DNA of 64,000 bases, from positions 372,001 through 436,000 of the forward strand of contig JADIYJ010000003.1 of NCBI GenBank assembly GCA_016705325.1. Direction: 5' to 3'. Origin of the DNA: Pseudomonadota bacterium. GTDB lineage: Bacteria > Pseudomonadota > Gammaproteobacteria > Steroidobacterales > Steroidobacteraceae. How positions within the stretch are numbered: the stretch's first letter is position 1; each line of letters starts with the position of its first letter. Under the pieces are notes generated by a model. That model was given only the letters and a program-made list of their open reading frames with translations, searched no databases and was not told the DNA's origin. Positions 10,785-19,889 of the stretch are shown here, piece by piece. A program made the translations under genes and the position numbers.

Positions 10785-11099
10785 ATGAATGAACCGATGC
10801 TGGTGGCGTTTGGCGTCACGATCACGGCGTGGAAGCTGATTGGTTACCTCGGCGTGGCGTTGTTCGCCGGTCGCTGGTTCGTCCAGATGTTCTATTCGCG
10901 CCGCCACGGCCGACCCGTCGTTCCGACGGTGTTCTGGATGATGAGTATCAGCGGCAGCCTGCTGCTGCTGGCGTACTTCACGTTCGGCAAGAACGATTCG
11001 GTCGGCATCCTCTCGAACCTGTTTCCGGCCGGCGTCGCGGGCTACAACCTGGTCCTGGACCTGCGGCATAGGAAGGTGAAACAGGAGGTCAGGGGTTAG
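10785..11099 (+). CDS. Lipid A biosynthesis N-terminal (LAB_N) domain membrane protein
   Basis: A 104-residue protein with three predicted membrane helices (about residues 12-30, 43-63, 72-92) and the LAB_N hallmarks GRWFVQMFYSRR, VPTVFWMMSISGSLLLLAYF and DSVGILSNLFP. The family is found alone or fused to glycosyltransferases of lipid A metabolism; its reaction is not established. ATG at 10785 follows GGAGA at 10771. The TAG stop lies within a G-rich heptamer repeat, so the last codons (VRG) come from that repeat. It closes the lolC-kdsB envelope cluster. Confidence 0.85.
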   Translation: MNEPMLVAFGVTITAWKLIGYLGVALFAGRWFVQMFYSRRHGRPVVPTVFWMMSISGSLLLLAYFTFGKNDSVGILSNLFPAGVAGYNLVLDLRHRKVKQEVRG

Positions 11100-11120
11100 G
11101 GGACAGGGGCTGGGGGTTAG
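11091..11120 (+). repeat. G-rich heptamer tandem repeat (AGGGGNN, four units)
   Basis: Four consecutive 7-base units, AGGGGTT AGGGGAC AGGGGCT and GGGGGTT, end in AG and are followed by TCGGA. The four runs of at least four G separated by 2-3 bases fit a G-quadruplex pattern. The first unit supplies the TAG stop of the LAB_N gene. Related copies occur in opposite orientation at 11966-11986 and as an inverted pair in dnaE2 at 44709-44799. Confidence 0.8.
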
Positions 11121-11228
11121 TCGGAAGCGGCTGCGCCGAGGAATACGGCCACCGCTTCGTACGATACTGTCGTCGAGCTGAGACGATAGATTCCCAGATC
11201 ATTCCTCTCGATCACCAGTGAAAGCCTG

Positions 11229-11909
11229 ATGCTGCAGCGAGTCGCGGAAAGTTTCCTCCTGTGCTGCCTTGTACTGTGCGGCACGCCGGCGTCGGCGCAG
11301 TCTGCGGTGGCGATCGAACAGGAGCCAGCTCATCGACTCGTGCTGCAGAACCGGCACGTGCGGGTATTCGAGGTCTGGTTGCCGCCCGGCGAAGAGTCGC
11401 TCTGGCACGTTCATCGGCACGATGGAATTTCGGTGCGGCTGGCAGACGCGACCATTGCAGACCAGCCAGAGGATGGGCCAGAGGAAACGTTGCGTCTGCG
11501 TCGGGGAGCGGTGGCCTACGGCGCCACGCCGACAGAGCGCACGCACCTCGTCCGTAACGTCGGCGAGACGACGTTTCACAACATCTACATTGAATTGTTG
11601 ACCGACCCGGAAGTCGGTAAAGATGACGAGCCAGCTTCGGCTCGGCGTGCAGAATTCGAGAACAATCGCGTGCGCGCGCTGCGTCGGATTCTGGCGCCTG
11701 GCGAATCGACCGACATGCACACGCACATTTCGAGTGGTGTGGCCGTGCTGGTCACCGCGGGTCGCCTTGAGATCTCGTCTCCGGAGCGGGTGGCGAGAAC
11801 CAGTGACGTAAACGCCGGCGCGGTGCAATGGATCGACTCGGGAACCACCCATTCATTGAAGAATATCGGCGACGCGCCGGTCGAAATCGTCGACGTCGAG
11901 CCCAGGTAG
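11229..11909 (+). CDS. Exported bicupin-fold protein of unknown function
   Basis: A 226-residue protein with a signal peptide (cleavage probably after GTPASAQS) and two cupin-like repeats. The first has SLWHVHRHDGISVRL (about residues 57-71) and the second TDMHTHISSGVAVLVTAG (about 162-179). Each has paired histidines that could bind a metal, but the usual cupin Glu is not obvious. Family members are annotated only as cupin-domain proteins. It is isolated and lies between two G-rich heptamer repeats in opposite orientation (11091-11120 and 11966-11986). I cannot name a substrate. Confidence 0.75.
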   Translation: MLQRVAESFLLCCLVLCGTPASAQSAVAIEQEPAHRLVLQNRHVRVFEVWLPPGEESLWHVHRHDGISVRLADATIADQPEDGPEETLRLRRGAVAYGATPTERTHLVRNVGETTFHNIYIELLTDPEVGKDDEPASARRAEFENNRVRALRRILAPGESTDMHTHISSGVAVLVTAGRLEISSPERVARTSDVNAGAVQWIDSGTTHSLKNIGDAPVEIVDVEPR

Positions 11910-11965
11910 CGGGTCTTTGCGGCGACGGCGGCTGATTCGTCTGGTCGAAGCGAATTCTCTCCACT

Positions 11966-11986
11966 CCGACTGACCCCTGTCCCCTA
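11966..11986 (-). repeat. G-rich heptamer repeat, inverted copy
   Basis: On the minus strand this reads AGGGGAC AGGGGTC AG followed by TCGGA, the same units and the same following bases as the copy at 11091-11120 but in opposite orientation. The TAG stop of the RluF-like gene (complement of 11984-11986) lies at its edge. The pair brackets the cupin gene. Confidence 0.7.
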
Positions 11987-12721
11987 CCGCCCCTTGAGCG
12001 AAAGTGTTGAACGTTTGCGCTCAGGCGGCACCCGCAGTGGCTTCACCTCGGCCGGGGTCAGGTCGCGCCACTTGCCCAGCGGCAGCGTGCCGAGCTGGAT
12101 GTGCATGATCCGCACGCGCTGCAGGCGCCGCACCGTGTAATCAAAGTGCTCGCACATGCGGCGGATCTGGCGGTTGAGTCCCTGCGTCAGCACGATCCGG
12201 AACGTATTGCGGCCGACCTGCGTGACGCGGCAGGGATTGGTCATCGTCTCGAGGATCGGGACGCCACGGGCCATCCCCGACAGGAATTCGCTGGTCAGCG
12301 GCCGGTCGACCGAGACGATGTATTCCTTCTCGTGCTCGTGCTCGGCACGCAGCACGCGATTGACGATGTCGCCGTCGTTGGTGAGCAGGATCAAGCCTTC
12401 GGATTCCTTGTCCAGGCGTCCGATCGGAAAGATGCGCTCGCGGTGGCCCACGAAATCGACGATGTTGTCCGGCACGTCGCGGTCGGTTGTGCATTCGATG
12501 CCGATCGGCTTGTTCAACGCGAGGTAGACGCGCTCGGGCTTGAAGTTCAGCGGCCGGCCATCGAGCGATACTTCGTCGCCTGTCGCGACCTTGGTGCCGA
12601 GCACGGCGGTCATGCCGTTGACCGCGACGCGGCCGGCCTCGACCCACAGGTCGGCCTGGCGACGCGAACAGACCCCCGTTTCGCTGAGATACTTGTTGAT
12701 CCGGACGCTGGAGTCAGCCAC
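11984..12721 (-). CDS. rluF: 23S rRNA pseudouridine synthase, RluF-like (RsuA family)
   Basis: Isomerises uridine in 23S rRNA. The 245-residue protein has an N-terminal S4 RNA-binding domain (VRINKYLSETGVCSRRQAD), then the RsuA-type catalytic motif PIGRLDKESEGLILLTNDGD with the nucleophilic Asp, and GLNRQIRRMCEHFDYTV near the end. NKPIGIECTTD and the overall layout favour RluF over RluB or RluE. GTG at 12721 was chosen to start just before the S4 domain; the frame is open upstream to 12829. It overlaps the 3' end of the yciH gene by 8 bp, suggesting co-translation. Confidence 0.88.
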   Translation of the reverse strand: MADSSVRINKYLSETGVCSRRQADLWVEAGRVAVNGMTAVLGTKVATGDEVSLDGRPLNFKPERVYLALNKPIGIECTTDRDVPDNIVDFVGHRERIFPIGRLDKESEGLILLTNDGDIVNRVLRAEHEHEKEYIVSVDRPLTSEFLSGMARGVPILETMTNPCRVTQVGRNTFRIVLTQGLNRQIRRMCEHFDYTVRRLQRVRIMHIQLGTLPLGKWRDLTPAEVKPLRVPPERKRSTLSLKGR

Positions 12722-13076
12722 CGGACCGGCGCACCGTGTAGCCGAGCCTGCCGAGTTCCTCGACCAGCAGGTCCCGGTGGTCACCCTGGATCTCGATGAC
12801 CCCGGCGTCGACGGTGCCGCCGCAGCCACAGCGCTTCTTCAGCCGGGTGGCCAGGACATCGAGTTCGTCGCCGGCAAGGGGCACGCCCTTGATCACCGTG
12901 ACGCCCTTGCCCTTGCGGCCCTTGGTCTCGCGACCAACGCGCACGATGCCGTCGCCTGCCGCCACGACCGGCTGCGCCGGCTTGCTGCGCTTGCAGCGGC
13001 ACTCGGCCAGCGGGCGGGTGCATTCCGGGCAAAGGCGCCCGGGGCCGGTGGAGTAGACGAGACGATTGGAGCTCAT
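12714..13076 (-). CDS. yciH: SUI1/eIF1 family translation initiation factor YciH
   Basis: A 120-residue protein with an N-terminal zinc-ribbon-like stretch (CPECTRPLAECRCKR) and a C-terminal SUI1/eIF1 fold, recognised by KGKGVTVIKGVPL, KKRCGCGGTVDAGVIEIQGD and HRDLLVEELGRLGY. YciH is a bacterial homologue of eIF1 reported to act at translation initiation. Start ATG at 13076. It is cotranscribed with the downstream pseudouridine synthase, with which it overlaps by 8 bp. Confidence 0.9.
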   Translation of the reverse strand: MSSNRLVYSTGPGRLCPECTRPLAECRCKRSKPAQPVVAAGDGIVRVGRETKGRKGKGVTVIKGVPLAGDELDVLATRLKKRCGCGGTVDAGVIEIQGDHRDLLVEELGRLGYTVRRSGG

Positions 13077-13161
13077 CGTGGAGCATTGTAAGCCATGGTC
13101 AACGGGTGCCACATGGCCAAGCCGGCTCGCGCAGACCGAACTGCACCGGCACAATTGACCC

Positions 13162-14157
13162 ATGACCGATCCCAGCATCGAAATCGAAACGGATCGCCTG
13201 CGACTGCGCAGGCTCGACACCACGGATGCCTCCTTCATCCTCCACCTCGTCAATGAACCCTCCTGGCTGCGGTTCATCGGCGACCGGGGAGTGCACGATC
13301 TCGACGGCGCTCGGCGCTACATTGCCGACGGGCCGCAGCGCCTGTATGCCAATCACGGGTTCGGGCTCTTCCTGGTCGAGCGTCGCAGCGATGCCGTGCC
13401 GCTCGGCCTGTGCGGACTGATCAAGCGCGACACGCTGCCCGACGTCGACATCGGCTTTGCCCTCCTGCCCGAGCACTGGAGCCAGGGGTACGCGCGCGAG
13501 GCGGCCGAGGCCACGCTGCGGTATGCGCGGGAGCGACACCACCTGCCGCGCGTGGTTGCGATCACGAGTCTCGACAACGTGGCCTCGGGCCGCCTGCTCG
13601 AGCGGATCGGCCTGCAGTTCGAAGGCACCGTCCGACTGGCCGGCAGCAACGAGGACGTGCGCCTCTACGGCACGACGCGTGCCTATCAGTTCGATGCGCC
13701 GAACACCCGTCCCGTCTTCGACGGCTTGTGGACGTCGGGCCAGCTCTCATCGGCCGATATTCAGCGCCTGCCGGAGTTCGGCATCGAAGCGGTCATCAAT
13801 CTTGCATTGCCGACCGCGTCCAATGCGCTGCCCGGCGAAGCCGAAGCCGTCTCGGGGCAGGGCATGGCCTTCGTGCAGATCCCCGTGCCCTGGGAAAAGC
13901 CCGAGCCGCGGCACTTGCAGCAGTTCTTCGGCGTGATGGACGCGTTCGGCGGGCGCAGGCTCTGGGTCCATTGCGCCAGGAACTTCCGCGTCTCGGCGTT
14001 CGTCTATCTTTACCGTCGACTGCGCCTCGGAGAAGGTCACGAAGCCGCACTGCATCCTATGCGTACGGTGTGGCAGCCCAATCCGATCTGGCAGGCTTTC
14101 ATCGATCAGTCACTGTCGAACCTGGATCAGGACCCGGTCGCCGGCACCACCCGGTAG
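13162..14157 (+). CDS. GNAT N-acetyltransferase fused to a tyrosine-phosphatase-like domain
   Basis: A 331-residue two-domain protein. Residues 5-175 are a GNAT fold of the RimJ/RimL type (IETDRLRLRRLDTTDASFIL, EHWSQGYAREAAEATLRYA for acetyl-CoA binding, NVASGRLLERIGL). Residues 180-325 match a dual-specificity phosphatase-like family (GLWTSGQLSSADIQRLPEFG, VINLALPT, LWVHCARNFRVSAFVYLYR). Its active-site loop is HCARNFR, Cys-x4-Arg, one residue shorter than the classical Cys-x5-Arg, so activity is uncertain. The 3' end overlaps the convergent sugar dehydrogenase by 31 bp. No frameshift is needed at the domain boundary. Confidence 0.82.
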   Translation: MTDPSIEIETDRLRLRRLDTTDASFILHLVNEPSWLRFIGDRGVHDLDGARRYIADGPQRLYANHGFGLFLVERRSDAVPLGLCGLIKRDTLPDVDIGFALLPEHWSQGYAREAAEATLRYARERHHLPRVVAITSLDNVASGRLLERIGLQFEGTVRLAGSNEDVRLYGTTRAYQFDAPNTRPVFDGLWTSGQLSSADIQRLPEFGIEAVINLALPTASNALPGEAEAVSGQGMAFVQIPVPWEKPEPRHLQQFFGVMDAFGGRRLWVHCARNFRVSAFVYLYRRLRLGEGHEAALHPMRTVWQPNPIWQAFIDQSLSNLDQDPVAGTTR

Positions 14158-15326
14158 ATCACGCCCGCGTAGTCGTCAGTGATGAAAATGGCGCCGTCGG
14201 GGCCTTGTGCAATACCGGCGGGTCGGCCGAGAACGCCTGCGTCACCGAGAAAGCCTGTCAGGAAGTCGCGTTCGACGATGCTCCCGTCCGGTCGCCAGTC
14301 CAGGGCGACCACCTTGTAGCCGTCGGGCCGACTGCGATTCCACGAACCGTGCAGCGCGACGAGCGCCGTGCGTGAATAGCCGGGCGGAAGGTTCGGGCCG
14401 CGCAGGAACGCGAGCCCGAGGGGCGCATGGTGCGCGCGAAACGCGTGTACCGGCGTGACGGCGCGGGCAGCCTCCGCCACATGTCCGGCACCAAAGTCGG
14501 GGTCGGGCACGCCGGCGCCGTAGACGAACGGCCAGCCATAGAATTTGTTCTGCTCGATGCGATTGAGTTCGTCGGGCGGCAGGTCGTCGCCCAGCAGGTC
14601 GCGACCATTTTCGGTGGCGTAGAGCGTGCCATCCCACGGCGCCCAGTCCAGGCCTACGCTGTTGCGCAGCCCGGTGGCGTAGATCTCGCGCTGGCTGCCG
14701 TCGGGCTGCATGCGCATGATCGTCGCGCGGCGCTCGTCCTTCTCGATGCAGACATTGCAGGACGAGCCCTGCGACACGTAGAGCCAGCCGTCGGGGCCGA
14801 AGCCGAGGGTTTTCGTCCTGTGAAAGCCATCGTCCGTGAAGTCGTCGACGACGTGCTCGAAGGCGCCGGACACCCGGCCCGATTCTGCGTCGAAGCGGAT
14901 GCGACCGATGCCATTCGACTCGCCGACGTACAGCCACCCGTCGTGCAGGGCGAGTCCATGCGGGTGTCGCAGATTGGTCAGTAGTTTGCGCACCGCGTCC
15001 GGCTTGCCGTCGCCGTTGGCGTCACGCTCCAGCAGCACGATTTCATCGGCGCGCGTGCGGGCCACGATCAGGTCGCCGCGCGGAGTTGCGAGCGGCCAGC
15101 GGGCGAGGGGCACGTCGGTGGAATACAGCTCAAGCCTGAAGCCATTGGCGACCCGCAACTGCGACGCAACCTGCTCTGCAGTCGGCGGCTCGATCGAGCG
15201 GCCGAGCAGGAAATCGAGCATGACTTTCTTGTCGCCGACCGCGACCGGGCCAAACCAGACGTAGCCGAGGCCGGCGACAACGAGCAACGCGAAGGCGAGC
15301 AGGAGCACGAGCAGGAGCTTCTTCAT
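14127..15326 (-). CDS. PQQ-dependent sugar dehydrogenase-like (soluble glucose/sorbosone dehydrogenase family), membrane-anchored
   Basis: A 399-residue protein with an N-terminal hydrophobic helix (MKKLLLVLLLAFALLVVAGL) that is a signal anchor or signal peptide, then a six-bladed propeller of the GSDH/sorbosone dehydrogenase family: LRHPHGLALHDGWLYVG, FGPDGWLYVSQGSSCNVC, YATGLRNSVGLDWAP, ALHGSWNRS and ITDDYAGVIYRV. Related enzymes oxidise aldoses in the periplasm with PQQ; the substrate is not predictable. The start at MKK (15326) was chosen over an in-frame ATG at 15368 because the signal begins there. It is convergent with the GNAT fusion gene. Confidence 0.85.
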   Translation of the reverse strand: MKKLLLVLLLAFALLVVAGLGYVWFGPVAVGDKKVMLDFLLGRSIEPPTAEQVASQLRVANGFRLELYSTDVPLARWPLATPRGDLIVARTRADEIVLLERDANGDGKPDAVRKLLTNLRHPHGLALHDGWLYVGESNGIGRIRFDAESGRVSGAFEHVVDDFTDDGFHRTKTLGFGPDGWLYVSQGSSCNVCIEKDERRATIMRMQPDGSQREIYATGLRNSVGLDWAPWDGTLYATENGRDLLGDDLPPDELNRIEQNKFYGWPFVYGAGVPDPDFGAGHVAEAARAVTPVHAFRAHHAPLGLAFLRGPNLPPGYSRTALVALHGSWNRSRPDGYKVVALDWRPDGSIVERDFLTGFLGDAGVLGRPAGIAQGPDGAIFITDDYAGVIYRVVPATGS

Positions 15327-15445
15327 GCGCGGCAGTCTAGCGTCTGGCCTCATGGGTCGGTACCGCACTCATGACGCGTCGTTTGCCGATCGTGCCGAAA
15401 CCCTGTAAAAGCAGGTGCGCAAAGATCTCGACGGGGCAGATTCCC

Positions 15446-15796
15446 ATGAAAGACCGCTCTGAATCGAACCCCGGAACAGAACCGACGCCGGCGACGGCGC
15501 CGGACGATGCGCCGGACCTGCTGCAAGGGGCCAGGGTCTTCCGCCCGATCCACCCGTCCGAAGGCATCATCGGCGATGACGACGACACCGCCCGATTGCC
15601 GAAGATCACGAACTTCCCGGAAGGAATCGAAGTCGTCGAGCATTCGGTCTGTCGTGCCGTCGGCCAGTGGGTATTGATGGTGCGGTGCCAGTGTGGAAAG
15701 CGCTGGTTCGAAGTCGAGGCAATCGACGCTGCGACCTGTCCGCGCTGCAAGGCACTGGTCTATGTCGACGTGCTCCAGGCCCGGCCCGACCCATGA
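15446..15796 (+). CDS. Hypothetical protein with C-terminal zinc ribbon
   Basis: A 116-residue protein. The first half is acidic and Pro/Ala-rich and probably unstructured; the C-terminal 40 residues hold two cysteine pairs, RCQCGKRWFEVEAIDA and CPRCKALVYVDV, that can form a zinc ribbon. I do not recognise a named family. ATG at 15446 was chosen because translation upstream is not protein-like. Its stop overlaps the start of the next gene by 4 bp, so the two are coupled. Confidence 0.6.
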   Translation: MKDRSESNPGTEPTPATAPDDAPDLLQGARVFRPIHPSEGIIGDDDDTARLPKITNFPEGIEVVEHSVCRAVGQWVLMVRCQCGKRWFEVEAIDAATCPRCKALVYVDVLQARPDP

Positions 15797-16086
15797 AGTA
15801 TGGCCATGGTCATGCGCTCGCCGTGACGGCCTGCTTCGCCGCTGCCGCGCCGACATTTGCGGATGACAGTTTCCGGTGCGGCAGCAAACTGATCGTGACT
15901 GGCATGACGCAGGCCGAGGTGCTGCAGCTTTGTGGACCGCCCGAGTCGTCGAGCGAGGAAAGTTTGCCGGTACGGAGCGGGAGCCAGGTCGTCGGCGAGA
16001 CCAGGACCTATCGCTGGACGTACGAATCCTACGGCGCCACCCGCGTCCTGGTATTCGATCAGGACGTGCTCAAGTCGATCAAGTGA
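15793..16086 (+). CDS. DUF2845 domain-containing exported protein
   Basis: A 97-residue protein with a signal peptide ending near AAAPTFADD, then the DUF2845 core: FRCGSKLIVTGMTQAEVLQL, the CGPP turn, VRSGSQVVGETRTYRWTYES and RVLVFDQDVLKSIK. The fold resembles the small periplasmic BamE/SmpA-like domains, but no function is established. ATG at 15793 overlaps the upstream stop. It is predicted to be periplasmic. Confidence 0.8.
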   Translation: MKYGHGHALAVTACFAAAAPTFADDSFRCGSKLIVTGMTQAEVLQLCGPPESSSEESLPVRSGSQVVGETRTYRWTYESYGATRVLVFDQDVLKSIK

Positions 16087-16161
16087 GTGCCGGCCGTTAC
16101 GGCGCGCACCTGTTGCCTCGATCTGCTGGAGAGTCCTGCCTGCGTGGATTGATGCGGTTGG

Positions 16162-16290
16162 ATGGGCGCGTTCCTCGTCGGGTCCGCAGGCTGGTGGCTT
16201 GGAGCCAAGCGGCCTCGGCGCCGTCGTGCTGGGAGAGGGCGGCGCGGACTCTATGTCGGACACCGCTGGTTCGATCAGAACCTGAAGTGA
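16162..16290 (+). CDS. Possible small protein, hydrophobic then Arg-rich (42 residues)
   Basis: In the 240-bp gap after the DUF2845 gene an ATG at 16162 opens a 42-codon frame: a short hydrophobic stretch (GAFLVGSAGWWLGA), a run rich in Arg, and LYVGHRWFDQNLK before TGA. An in-frame stop lies at 16150-16152, so no longer version exists in this frame. There is no clear ribosome-binding site. It may be a remnant or chance. Confidence 0.2.
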   Translation: MGAFLVGSAGWWLGAKRPRRRRAGRGRRGLYVGHRWFDQNLK

Positions 16291-16326
16291 AGGTGCCGGC
16301 CGACGTGCAGCGGGGTTGAGGGACTC

Positions 16327-16806
16327 GTGACGAACCCTTATCTCGAACCAGTCGCTCCCTTCTGGACACGCGTTGCCGGCATTGCGCTCCTGGTTGCAGC
16401 GACCAGCCTGACTGCCGTGCTCGGCCTCGGTATTGTCGATTTTGCTGCGCATGCGGCAAGCCGCCGGGCACTCACGAGTTCAACGGTCGTTTTCGCCCTC
16501 ATCCTGCTGGCGCTGTGCGGGATCTGCTGGCAGGCCGGATTTCGCCTCGCATTCAATCGACGCGGCGGTCAACCGACGCTCTTTTCCCGGCCGGCCTGGT
16601 TTGCCATAGGCACGGCACTGACGGTGATAGCCGTATTGATGGCTGCCGTCATTTTCTCGGCGCGACGACCGACGCTTCTCGATTACCAGGTGGTCTTGTC
16701 CCTAGGCGCCTTAGGGGTCTGGTGCCTCGTGCTGGCGTTCCGTAGACGCACCGAACGACGCACCGAAACAACGAACCGTGAAGGTAAGCACGACGAACGC
16801 GTCTGA
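16327..16806 (+). CDS. Hypothetical four-helix membrane protein
   Basis: A 159-residue protein with four hydrophobic segments (about residues 14-40, 52-72, 88-112, 122-140) and an Arg/Glu-rich C-terminal tail that should be cytoplasmic. It starts with GTG at 16327. No family is recognised and no conserved motif stands out. It is convergent with the DUF779/aldehyde dehydrogenase pair, its stop being next to that of the DUF779 gene. Confidence 0.6.
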   Translation: MTNPYLEPVAPFWTRVAGIALLVAATSLTAVLGLGIVDFAAHAASRRALTSSTVVFALILLALCGICWQAGFRLAFNRRGGQPTLFSRPAWFAIGTALTVIAVLMAAVIFSARRPTLLDYQVVLSLGALGVWCLVLAFRRRTERRTETTNREGKHDERV

Positions 16807-17184
16807 TCAGGCAGGGCGGCGATCGGCCTCGTCGAGTTCCGCCATCTCCGCCGCGGTGAACACCCGCGACCGGGTGTGGAAGGCCTTGCCTTCCGGGCCC
16901 TCGAGCGAAAACGTTCCGCCGTGGCCCTCGATCACGTCGATGATCAACTGCGTGTGGCGCCAGTACTCGTACTGCGACTTGCCGATGTAGAACGGGCAGC
17001 CGCCGATGTCGCCCAGCAACACGTCGCCCGCGCCGATCGTGAGTTCGCCCAGCAGGTAGCAGTTGGCTGCACTGTTGTCGCAACAGCCACCGGACTGATG
17101 AAACATCAGTCCGGGGCCGTGCTTCGACTTCAGCAGTTCGATCAGTTCGACGGCCGCTGCCGTGGCGATGACCTTCTCGACCAT
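16807..17184 (-). CDS. DUF779 domain-containing protein (aldehyde dehydrogenase partner)
   Basis: A 125-residue protein of the DUF779 family, recognised by GPGLMFHQSGGCCDNSAANC, IGGCPFYIGKSQYEYW and IDVIEGHGGTFSLEGPEGKA. The paired cysteines (GGCCD) are invariant in the family and suggest metal or thiol chemistry, but the function is unknown. It begins 2 bp after the aldehyde dehydrogenase stop. DUF779 genes are regularly found beside AldB/ExaC-type acetaldehyde dehydrogenases, so a role in alcohol or aldehyde oxidation is inferred. Confidence 0.88.
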   Translation of the reverse strand: MVEKVIATAAAVELIELLKSKHGPGLMFHQSGGCCDNSAANCYLLGELTIGAGDVLLGDIGGCPFYIGKSQYEYWRHTQLIIDVIEGHGGTFSLEGPEGKAFHTRSRVFTAAEMAELDEADRRPA

Positions 17185-17186
17185 GT

Positions 17187-18707
<1,521 letters not shown>

Positions 18708-18778
18708 GTCGTGTCCCCCTGATTGAACGGCGTCATCCTATACCCGAAATCTGCGCCGAGGTCCCGAGTTGGCGCTCC

Positions 18779-19876
18779 TTAGAGCCAGTCCCGACGGACC
18801 GCTTCTTCGATCAGGCGGAATACGCGCCCGTTGTCGTCTGCCGTCGTGCGGCCGAGCAGGCCGTGTTGCCAGGCGACGGGCAAGGCATCTTTGCCATGCA
18901 GCGCGCCGACGGCCGCGCCGACGATCGTCGCGACCGTATCGTTGTCATCGGTATCGTTGACGGCACGCACGATCGCTTCCTCGGGGTCGTGCGCGTGGCA
19001 GGCAAGGATCCACAGCACGCTCGGCACGGTTTCGAGCAGGTATGCGCCGGACGACCATGCTTCGCAGGCCTGACGGACGCTCCAGTCGTGGCGCGCGGCT
19101 TCGCCCAGCACGAACTCGAGGTAGTCGGGAAAGGAACCCTCGCGGTCGGTGAAGCGCCCGCTGCGGGCACGGTACGGCTGGTCCGTGCAGACTTGACGCA
19201 CGGTGGCGACGAACGTGGCGATGATCCAGTCGGCCGTCGGCGGTGCCGGCAGTCGCAACAGGCGCGCGAGCAGGTCGACGAACGCGACGCAAGACGCAAC
19301 CGAACTAGCGTCGCGATGGGTGACGATCGAGGCCAGCGCCGCGTCCAGCCAGAGCGCCGCACTCGTGCCTTGTGGATGCAGCAGCACCAGCGGTGCGATG
19401 CGCATCAGCGCGCCATTGCCCGCGCTCTCGGCGCCATAGTGGTACCAGGACGCCATGCCCTGTTCGCGATTGTGCAGGAACTGCTGCATGGACTTGCCGA
19501 TGCCGAAGATCTCTCGCGCGGCGAAGCGGGCAGACAGGTCGTCCGGATCGAGTCCCCGGCATTCGAGCAGGCTTTCGAGCGTCCAGAAGGCGAGCTGACT
19601 GTCGTCCGAGGGCAGGCCCACCCGATGACCCGCGGCCCGCCTGTTCGGCAGGTAGTCGCGGATCTCGCCGTAGCGCGTCTCGCGCTCCAGGACCGGGAGA
19701 CTCTCACTGGTGTTGCCCAGCGCATCGCCGATCGCAAGGCCCAGCAGCATGCCGCGGATCCGGCTCGGCGCAAGCGGACCACACATCGGTTCACGCGGAC
19801 CCTGCAGCAAGGCGGATCGGGCCGGCAGGAATCCTTCGGAAATGACACGGGCGGCAAGGGTCAGGTTCGCAGTCAT
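18779..19876 (-). CDS. ADP-ribosylglycohydrolase family protein
   Basis: Hydrolyses ADP-ribose links on proteins or small molecules (DraG/ARH family). The 365-residue protein carries the family's dimetal motifs: GMLLGLAIGDALGNTSES (about residues 42-59), LPSDDSQLAFWTLESLLE, and near the C-terminus NDTDDNDTVATIVGAAVGAL, which provides metal-binding Asp residues. ATG at 19876 lies 13 bp after the stop of the frameshifted kinase gene, so they form one transcription unit. Unlike the kinase, it is intact. Its target is unknown; coupling to a kinase suggests modification-based signalling. Confidence 0.88.
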   Translation of the reverse strand: MTANLTLAARVISEGFLPARSALLQGPREPMCGPLAPSRIRGMLLGLAIGDALGNTSESLPVLERETRYGEIRDYLPNRRAAGHRVGLPSDDSQLAFWTLESLLECRGLDPDDLSARFAAREIFGIGKSMQQFLHNREQGMASWYHYGAESAGNGALMRIAPLVLLHPQGTSAALWLDAALASIVTHRDASSVASCVAFVDLLARLLRLPAPPTADWIIATFVATVRQVCTDQPYRARSGRFTDREGSFPDYLEFVLGEAARHDWSVRQACEAWSSGAYLLETVPSVLWILACHAHDPEEAIVRAVNDTDDNDTVATIVGAAVGALHGKDALPVAWQHGLLGRTTADDNGRVFRLIEEAVRRDWL

Positions 19877-19889
19877 GATCTGTGGACGC

